This document shows positions 57,359-64,000 of a stretch of DNA of 64,000 nucleotides, one piece after another. The translations under genes and the position numbers were made by a program. Below the pieces are notes generated by a model. The model searched no databases. It saw nothing but the letters and a program-made list of their open reading frames with translations, and had not been told where the DNA came from. Every line of letters starts with the position of its first letter. Position 1 is the stretch's first letter. Origin of the DNA: Avena insularis. Taxonomy: Eukaryota > Streptophyta > Magnoliopsida > Poales > Poaceae. Location: contig CM042684.1 of assembly GCA_023614405.1 (NCBI GenBank), forward strand, positions 201,568,941-201,632,940, read 5' to 3'.

Positions 57359-58297
57359 TGAATTTGATGCCCGAGTCAAGGAAGCAATGGCAAAGCAACG
57401 AGTGTAAGATGACCAAGAACTCCTCATTTGTGAACATGACGCAAGTCCATCGCTTGTCGTCACAAGGATCGTGACCACTCAAACACAAGAGCATGAAGAC
57501 CAATGCTCCAATATCTTCCAAACATGAGCCGACATCAATGGAAAATCTATCAAGGTGATCATTGACAGAGGGAGTTGTCACAACCTTGCTAGCACCAAGT
57601 TGTGTGAGAAGCTCAACCTCACCCTCCATCCGCACAAGCACCCCTACCACGTGCAATGGCTAAGTGACCAAGGGTCCGTAAAGATCAAGCATACCGTATC
57701 GGTCTCCTTCGCCATTGGTCCTTACAAAGATACCGTGGAGTCTGATGTGGTTCCTATGACAGTTTATCACATGCTTGTTGGTCGAGCATGGCAATTTGAC
57801 AAGGCTGCTCAACATGATGGTCCCACCACTGTATATACCTTGAAATGGCTCAACAAAACATGTGTTTTGCAACCAATGACTCCTAGCCAAATAATTGCGG
57901 ATAATGCAAAGGCTTTAGCGAGGGCGCAAAGCACAACACCTACTTGTGAGAAGAGCGGTGAGAGAGAGAGAACCACCTCATAGTGAATGAGAGCCTCAAG
58001 CCAAACTCGAGTGGAAAAACTAAGAGTGTTCTTCGGGCCACCAAAAGTGAGATGAGAGATGTTCGGAACAACCCATCCATCTTGCACTATGTCCTCCTTT
58101 GCGAGGGACTAGTGAAAGGAACTAATGAATTAACCAATGTTCCTCCATCTTTGATGAGTGTTTTGTAGGAATTCAAGGATGTATTCCCCGAAGAGCTTCC
58201 ACATGGACTATCTCCCCTTCGCGGCATCGAACATCGCATTGACCTCATCCCCGGCGCACCAATTCCCAACCGCGCCGCTTACCACACGAACCCGGAG
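57359..58297 (+). pseudogene. Gag end, protease and RT start of element D
   Basis: Resumes the frame after the hAT (E-F-D-A-R-V-K-E-A-M). Stops at 57405 (TAA) and 57525 (TGA, shared with C). Protease I-I-D-R-G-S-C-H-N-L (Asp 57564-57566, then Arg), C/S-D-V-V-P-M and L-V-G-R-A-W in place of the usual L-L-G-R-P-W. A frameshift near 57965-57985 and TAG 58166-58168 follow. The RT lead-in (F-P-E-E-L-P-H-G-L-S-P-L-R) ends at the E insertion. Confidence 0.83.
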
Positions 58298-59105
58298 TGA
58301 TGAGGATATATACAGGGATTATGATGATTCTGACTGCCTAAACTGGAAGGAAATATTGAGTCAAATCAATAATGACTATCAGGTAAATTCATTCCTAATT
58401 GAACCTGATGTATTACTTAATGAGAACTTTATACTACCTAAGTCTATGCATCTTTGTATGATCAGGTTTATTGATAACACAAGTGTTGTGCTGATTTCCA
58501 ATATCAACAAGTGCGCGAGGGACGAGCGGGAGGCATGGGCACTAGGAGGCAGTGAGGAAATCACGTATGAGCAAGAGAGAGAGAGAGAGATGGAGCACCA
58601 AGAATTACATGTTTGAGGTGTTCTACGACGGTTGGACTGCGTGTTAATAAGGCCGAACCCATATATGGGTCGGTATGTATCAGTTTGAGTCGAACCGAGT
58701 CAGTTTGGGCCAAGATATGGCTGTTTTTAGGCCCGTTTAGAGGGGAGGACGCCCTAGCCCTCATATAGACCTCCGTAGCCATCACAAGTTAGGGTTTAGA
58801 CCATGTTAAAATATTTAGGAGTTGTTTCTTTCATAGAACCTCTGGAATTACCCTGTGTTCGAATCTACCAACTATAATTGAGTGTGATCTGTTGATCCAT
58901 TGGGAATTAGTAGATTGCATACTACCGTTCGTGGTCACGGTTGCGTGCGCAAGAGTGTGGTGTTGTGAATATCCTACAAGGTTCGAGATCTGTTGCATTG
59001 GCATCAGGGTTCGAGCGGGAGAGATCATACCTACGCACTAGTTATCTATCATCCACCATCACCATCGACAAGAGCTTGCTGAGAAGATCGGGCCACCCCA
59101 TATCA
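58298..59105 (+). repeat. 5' LTR of element E
   Basis: TGATGAGGATATATAC ... ccccatatca, 808 bp, matched by 62317-63070. The first 200 bp have an open frame (D-E-D-I-Y ... Q-V-N-S-F-L ... L-P-K-S-M-H-L-C-M-I-R-F) resembling the CR-like tail of the other LTR families. Confidence 0.87.
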
Positions 59106-60306
59106 TCTTGGTATCAAATTTCCAGTGTTGCCTCGGTAAGCATTCAGAAATCCATCCATATATTAGTTGTTTTTGTCCTATACAGAAAAAGCCACACAAA
59201 AATATTAGGGTTCAGCGTTTCTTGCCATAGCCTAGATAACACTGTTCGTGAGTTCTAGTTGTTGATCGTAATCCTTTTTTGTAGCCTTTCTTCTAAATCT
59301 GAGTCATAGTATTTGTCTAGTTTTTGTCTGCTTTTGATCCGTTGTCGGAGTCCCTAGACTATTTCTAGACTGTTCGTCGTGTTCTTGAGTCTTAGATCTA
59401 CTAGATCTGTTTACCTTTGTAGTTTTGGAGTTGTAGATCCGGTTCAGGAAGAAAAAAAAGCAAACCGATCAGATCTCTATCTAGCTGTCCGTGCGTTTCA
59501 CGTTGAAGCAAAGGCAAAAGCGAAAAAAACAAAAAAAAGCCTCCTGATCGCTATCTCTTGACCACAGACGGGTCTCAGCCTTTGCGTGCGTGAACCCTCA
59601 GGTTGAAAAAAAATCGAAAAAAAAAATTCGGCCCCCTCGCCTGACCACAGACAAGTCTGTCATCGTACGAGAATTTTTTTCCGGCCGAGCTCCTGCCACG
59701 GCAGGATTTTGTGCCTTTTTATGCCATGGCAGAGACCAATTCTCAGCTCAATTTTTTTTGTTTTTTGTTTATTTTTTTACTGAGTCCACATAGCGTACCT
59801 GTCCTTGTGAGCCTTAGTAAGACTTTCTTTGTGTCTAAAACTATCCTACGAGACTAGCGTGCTTAGTGCTCTGCGGGCTGCTCAGTTTAGGAATCTTGTG
59901 CCCGTTTCGTTGAGACATTGCCAGCACTCTCCTTGTGCATTGCAACACGAGCTTTCCTCCGACATACCTCACTTGATTGAGCTTATTTTCATAGTTGCAA
60001 TTGCCCCATTTATCTCCACCGTGTGTGTTTCCATGGGTCTTTGTCATACGATCAGCACTAGGACTTATTTGCGGTGTAGTTAGGATATCATACCTACAGC
60101 TCCACCATAAATAACCTATGTGCCCTGCGATCGTTCTCTATACCTTTGGTATTCACTTCATCACATCAGTGCATCAGTCTTTGATTTTGTTTGGTAGAGC
60201 ATCTCTATTTACTTTGGAACAGTAAGCTCTCCTTTCTTATCAGTTGTGAGTGAGTTGTGAGAGTTTCCACCATACTGATTTTGATTTGTGCACTAATGTA
60301 CTAATC
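59106..60306 (+). other. Primer site and leader of element E
   Basis: TTGGTATCAAATTTCC at 59108 is an iMet-like primer site with a diverged 3' part. About 1.15 kb of non-coding leader follows, with A-runs and T-runs near 59450-59780 and no convincing gene. Confidence 0.65.
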
Positions 60307-61071
60307 ATGTCTTCTAGTAGTGTTGATGTGATGCAGAAAATGGATGCAGGTGATGTTACTAATAATGTGGAGACCTGTTGTTACAAATTCTTCAACAATT
60401 GGCGTTATAGTGGAACTTTTTGGAAGGAAGAACGCGGTATTTTTGATGGTGATGGTCTTTTCCACCATAGTGTGATGATTGGTGAGCGATGTGCTTCCAT
60501 TACCATTGATAGCAACTCTACTCTTAATTTGGTCAGTGTTGAAGTTGTACAAAAGATGCAGCTACCCACAAGTGCTCGTGCGGTGCCATATCTATTGCAT
60601 TCATCATATGGCACATTGCTGATTTCACACACCGCTGATGTTCCTATGACTTTTAAAGAGCATACTGAGATTGTGCGCTGTGATGTATCTCCTATACCAC
60701 TTGATTCTTGTCACATACTATTGGGGGAACCTTGGAGCAGAAGGTTTGACGCTCAAATATGTCATGTTGTTGGAAGGATTTCTTTCCAATGGAACATGAA
60801 GAGGCATGCTATGCTCAGGATTTCAGACGACAAAATTAATGAGTATCATCTTCTTTGCAAGGAGAGGACAAAAGAGTTCAGTTTGTCTGCTAAGTACAAG
60901 GTCATGATGAATGGGGACAATTCTATTATTTCTCATCTTGAACACGGTTTGCATTACAACCCATGTGAGAATGAGAGCCATATAGCCAAGATGAGTGAGA
61001 GTGTTTTATCAAAAGTGAGTTGTGTGATTCCACTAAACGTGAGGTTGAGAGCATCCATTCTAAGAATATGA
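60307..61071 (+). CDS. Element E ORF1: retropepsin-like protein (254 aa)
   Basis: Open from ATG 60307. Residues about 55-145 resemble a CRM-type aspartic protease: I-T-I-D-S-N-S-T-L-N-L-V-S at about 65-77, then R-C-D-V-S-P-I-P-L-D-S-C-H-I-L-L-G-E-P-W at about 124-143. The Asp is present, but the Gly of the D-[ST]-G motif is Asn, so activity is doubtful. No zinc knuckle or gag core is seen. ORF1 ends at TGA 61069-61071, which overlaps the ATG of ORF2 (ATGA). Confidence 0.7.
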   Translation: MSSSSVDVMQKMDAGDVTNNVETCCYKFFNNWRYSGTFWKEERGIFDGDGLFHHSVMIGERCASITIDSNSTLNLVSVEVVQKMQLPTSARAVPYLLHSSYGTLLISHTADVPMTFKEHTEIVRCDVSPIPLDSCHILLGEPWSRRFDAQICHVVGRISFQWNMKRHAMLRISDDKINEYHLLCKERTKEFSLSAKYKVMMNGDNSIISHLEHGLHYNPCENESHIAKMSESVLSKVSCVIPLNVRLRASILRI

Positions 61072-62540
61072 GAGAAAAAGAAAACATCAGTGCAGTAGAT
61101 GCTAATACATGTGAGGATATTTCTACTAATGTAATCATGTCTACTCCTGGTATTGTTTCTTGTGCTATGCAGGTTGCTTTTGAAGAAAGGGAGCAATCTA
61201 TTTTACAACCTGCATTGTCGGACTGTGCATTGTCACTTGCGGAGGATGTTTTAGTACCTACTACAACTGAGGAGATTGTTGATGCCATTGGTACTGATTT
61301 GGAGCTTCAGCCAAGATGTGCGACATATTGTGAGTCTTTTCCCTTACTGAAGCCTCCTTGTGATTTGCATTGCACTAATGTTTCAACATCATGTGATAGT
61401 TTACCCAATTCAAATTTTGATCATGTGGTACTGATTACACATAACGAAATACTTGCTCGAATACCACCAACTGATATTGTGTATTCCATCATGCTAAATG
61501 AACCTATTAGTATGAGTTGTGCTATGGATAAGATTTCTGAAATTTCATTTCTGAATTCTAGCACATATTCTCCTTGTTTCACTTTCAATCTGATTGGTGA
61601 ATATAGCATGCATGAAATTTTTCTTGTGGATCACATATGCATTACTTGTGATAAAATCGCTGAACTGAACCAAGCTGTTTTCAGCCATATATGCAATGTG
61701 TCACAAATTTTTTGCTATGGGACACTAGTTCATGTTCGAAATATTATGGAAACACGCTCTGGTCTAGTTGACATATTGCAACCAACACAAGTAATTTTAC
61801 CTATGTTGGAATATTCTAATCTTGCTAGGATAGAACCCAAGTTTTCGTATTCTTTGTGTTTGTCCCAAAAGTCTTTGTCTAGCTATGATACTACTTTAGA
61901 CTTCACTGATATTTGCAAATTAAGTTGCATCTTACTTGCTAGACAACATGATCATATTCATAATAATCAAAGTAGCACAGTTGAAGCATGGCATGAATCA
62001 ATTTGGTTTTCACACATACTAAATTGGTTTGATCTTGTGCACAAATTTGATCATAGATCGTCTTTGCGAAAACTCAATTTAATATTGATGAACAAGACTA
62101 TCTATTTAGTTGTTTTTCACCATGATTATGATTCTTTGTACTTCACTTATACCTGCAATTTAATTTTCTTGATGTATACTGGACATACTTTTCATGTGAA
62201 CAACAATAATACAACATGTTATATATACATATACTTTATGCATTACGTTGTTCTTTTGTTTCTCCCACTTTCAGCTTACCTAAAGCCGAGGACGGCTTTT
62301 CATGAAGAAAGGAGGATGATGAGGATATATAAAGAGATTATGATGATTACATTGCTGAATCGGAAGGAAATATTGAGTCAAATCAATAATGACTATCAGG
62401 TGAATTCATTCATAATTGAACCTGATGTTTTACTTAATGAGAACTTTATACTACCTAAGTCTATGCATCTTTGTATGATCAGGTTTATTGATAACACAAG
62501 CGTTGCGCGAGGAGGAGGAGAGTTGCAGCAAGAAGGATAA
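61068..62540 (+). CDS. Element E ORF2: unknown protein (about 490 aa) running into the 3' LTR
   Basis: First ATG at 61068 (ATGA overlap with ORF1, -1 frame). The frame is also open upstream to about 61000, where S-E-L-C-D-S-T-K aligns with the M-S-D-S-T-I start of N ORF2. It is Cys/Ile/Ser-rich with no polymerase motif, and has a hydrophobic patch (H-Y-V-V-L-L-F-L-P-L-S-A-Y) just before K-P-R-T-A-F. The frame crosses the purine tract and LTR start (62317) and ends at 62540 after Q-V-N-S-F-I-I and L-P-K-S-M-H-L-C-M-I-R-F. An intact 490-codon frame is unusual in this region. Function unknown. Confidence 0.6.
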   Translation: MREKENISAVDANTCEDISTNVIMSTPGIVSCAMQVAFEEREQSILQPALSDCALSLAEDVLVPTTTEEIVDAIGTDLELQPRCATYCESFPLLKPPCDLHCTNVSTSCDSLPNSNFDHVVLITHNEILARIPPTDIVYSIMLNEPISMSCAMDKISEISFLNSSTYSPCFTFNLIGEYSMHEIFLVDHICITCDKIAELNQAVFSHICNVSQIFCYGTLVHVRNIMETRSGLVDILQPTQVILPMLEYSNLARIEPKFSYSLCLSQKSLSSYDTTLDFTDICKLSCILLARQHDHIHNNQSSTVEAWHESIWFSHILNWFDLVHKFDHRSSLRKLNLILMNKTIYLVVFHHDYDSLYFTYTCNLIFLMYTGHTFHVNNNNTTCYIYIYFMHYVVLLFLPLSAYLKPRTAFHEERRMMRIYKEIMMITLLNRKEILSQINNDYQVNSFIIEPDVLLNENFILPKSMHLCMIRFIDNTSVARGGGELQQEG

Positions 62541-63070
62541 GCGCTGATTTCCAATATCAACAAGTGCGTGAGGGAGGAGCGGGAGGCATGCGCACTGGGA
62601 GGCAGTGAGGAAACCATGTACGAGCAAGAGAGAGAGATGGCGCACCAAGAATTACATGTTTGAGGTGTTCCACGATGTTTGGACTGCATGCCAATAAGGC
62701 CGAACCCATATATGGGTCGATATGTATCGGTTTGAGTCGAACCGAGTCAGTTTGGGCCAAGATATGGCTATTTTTAGTCCCGTTTAGAGGGGAGGACGCC
62801 CTAGCCCTCATATAAACCTCCGTAGCCGTCACAAGTTAGGGTTTAGACCACGTTAAAATATTTTGGAGTTGTTTCTTTCATAGAACCTCTGGAATTACCT
62901 TGTGTTCGAATCTACCAACTATAATTGAGTGTGATCTGTTGTTCCATTGGGAATTAGTAGATTGCATACTACCATTCGTGGTCACGGCTGCGTGTGCAAG
63001 AGTGTGGTGTTGTGAATATCCTACAAGGTTTGAGATCTGTTGCACTGGCATCAGGGTTCGAGCGGGAGAT
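62317..63070 (+). repeat. 3' LTR of element E, truncated
   Basis: TGATGAGGATATATAAAG ... gagcgggaga; matches 58298-59020. It has an extra gcgaggaggaggagag-type block near 62505-62535 and small indels relative to the 5' LTR. The last roughly 80 bp are missing. Confidence 0.85.
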
Positions 63071-64000
63071 AAGTTGAGGGAAAACCTCTAGGGTGGCCCA
63101 ATCTTTCACGATTCCCTTTCAAATCGAGGATGGAGTGCGGGGAGAGGAGGGGAGGATGAACATGACGAACGCACGCACGAAGAACGCGATGAACACACAC
63201 ACACAAAACCACGATACACACCAATAGCTCACGCCGGCGGTGACCGGTCCAGCGCAATCCCTAGGATCGGCGTCGGGCGGAGGACTCTCTCTCGAACTGG
63301 CACGGCGAGATGGGAGACTCGGTGAGATCTTGATGTATTGGCAAAGGGACACCAATGCCAAGGCCTTGTACAACATGGAGGCACGATGCAAACTCCAACG
63401 AGGTTTAGGGATATTGGTGCTCCTTGGTCAAGGAGCATGAGGCAAGAATTAGATAGATCCACAAAGGGGTTTCCACTAATTCCAATATCATGCCTAGGGT
63501 TTACAATGGGGGTGGGGACTATATATAGGCTAGCCACTTGAACAGGGGTACTTTAGGAATAAAAGACAAGTTCTGGACGGACTAAGGGGTACATGGGTCG
63601 CAGGCCCAAAGGCCTTTTCATGCCTGGCGTCGGTCGGAGCGGAGACTCCGGTCAATCTCCGGACCAACCTCCGGAGGGGCCTTCAGATTGTCCTAGGGCC
63701 CGGTGCAAGGGTCAGACCGGAGAGTGGGCCGGAGTCTTCGGGGTCTTCAGGCCGGAGACTTTGGTGGACCGGAGACTCCGGTGCGCGTAGACCAGAGACT
63801 CTGGTCTGATAAGCTCCAGCGGCTCCTGCTTCACGCTCTGCTCCTTGTTCTCCATCCTTGGGTGCTTGGTGATGAGTCGAGGCTTCGTACCTGATGATGC
63901 ATAGTTCAGTTGCATGAAGTAGCACACCATCCAAGGAGGTATCAAATTGGCACGAGGAGAGGAGCGAGTTCACCTTAGCTTGTAGGAGTTTGGCTTGGGC
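63071..64000 (-). repeat. Inverted B-type LTR, cut by window edge
   Basis: On the minus strand it matches the B-type LTR from the CR-like motif (about 63900-63973) to its U5 end near 63074 (ccctcaac, terminal base changed). TATA near 63517-63527. Dyads with a GGAGACTCC core at about 63640-63800. The first roughly 80 bp of the LTR lie outside the window. Confidence 0.85.

Larger units (their letters stand above)
51883..58297 (+). mobile_element. Element D: CRM-like gypsy copy truncated in RT, with hAT insertion
   Basis: 5' LTR (51883-52870), primer site, long leader, gag, protease and the first residues of RT. It is cut at 58297, just after the P-N-R-A-A-Y-H-T-N-P-E block, by the 5' LTR of element E. 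A hAT-like transposon sits in gag (55968-57350). RT, RNase H, integrase and the 3' LTR are absent. Confidence 0.87.
58298..63070 (+). mobile_element. Element E: non-autonomous LTR element with protease-like ORF
   Basis: 5' LTR 58298-59105, iMet-like primer site at 59108, leader, ORF1 (60307-61071), ORF2 (61068-62540), purine tract (gaagaaaggagga) and 3' LTR from 62317, truncated at about 63070 by an inverted LTR. No RT or integrase. It is inserted in the RT start of D; the expected downstream duplication and rest of D are missing, so a later rearrangement removed them. Confidence 0.82.

Noticed and set aside
1..64000. tRNA or rRNA genes
   Set aside because: Primer-site matches to tRNA 3' ends are present, but I saw no complete cloverleaf or rRNA core sequence. 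A covariance-model scan would be the decisive test.

Overview
This window looks like intergenic DNA from a large grass genome, most likely a Triticeae species (wheat, barley, Aegilops or rye). That is inferred from nested LTR retrotransposons, an Athila/Sabrina-like element, a Stowaway-type MITE and almost no genic sequence. No rRNA, tRNA, CRISPR or bacterial-style feature is visible. All comparisons were made by eye, without alignment or database search.

Layout. 1-1344: minus-strand LTR plus integrase tail of a Ty3/gypsy element (called B-type here), joined head-on at a short microhomology to plus-strand element A (1345-16861). Element A carries gag-protease-RT-RNaseH-integrase and is interrupted twice: by an Athila-like non-autonomous element (4108-11321, 5-bp duplication CATAC) and by an internally deleted non-autonomous relative (11895-13300, duplication TCTTC). 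16862-24192: a second non-autonomous element, N, with its own unusual proteins, split by an inverted Athila-like fragment that itself holds a solo LTR (duplication TTGGC). 24193-24523: a small satellite piece. 24524-34217: minus-strand element C, the most complete gypsy copy, with a solo LTR of another family in its leader (duplication AAAAA). 34218-48795: a 14.6-kb satellite array built from 40- and 50-bp monomers in higher-order repeats of about 1.22-1.32 kb. 48796-50814: the only apparently low-copy DNA, with two divergent gene-like fragments. 50815-58297: an LTR with its primer site, then element D (gag-protease, RT lost), which holds a non-autonomous hAT with a Stowaway MITE inside it. 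58298-63070: non-autonomous element E with two overlapping ORFs. 63071-64000: an inverted B-type LTR cut by the window edge.

Function. Elements A, C, D and the 5' fragment belong to one Ty3/gypsy family resembling the CRM-type chromoviruses. The protease, RT, RNase H and integrase motifs fit, there is no chromodomain, and a CR-like tail (G-P-x-T-R-A-R-A-K) is encoded inside the LTR. Every copy is broken by stops, frameshifts or insertions. N and E are non-autonomous: they keep LTRs, an iMet-type primer site and a purine tract but have no polymerase, so they would have needed enzymes supplied in trans.

The most interesting signals are (1) the satellite with inverted-monomer/CA punctuation, (2) arrays of CCGG-ended dyads inside the LTRs whose core differs by subfamily while the symmetry is kept, (3) the CR-like motif encoded within three different LTR families, and (4) the two non-autonomous families with ATGA-overlapping ORFs and Cys-rich or acidic repeats.
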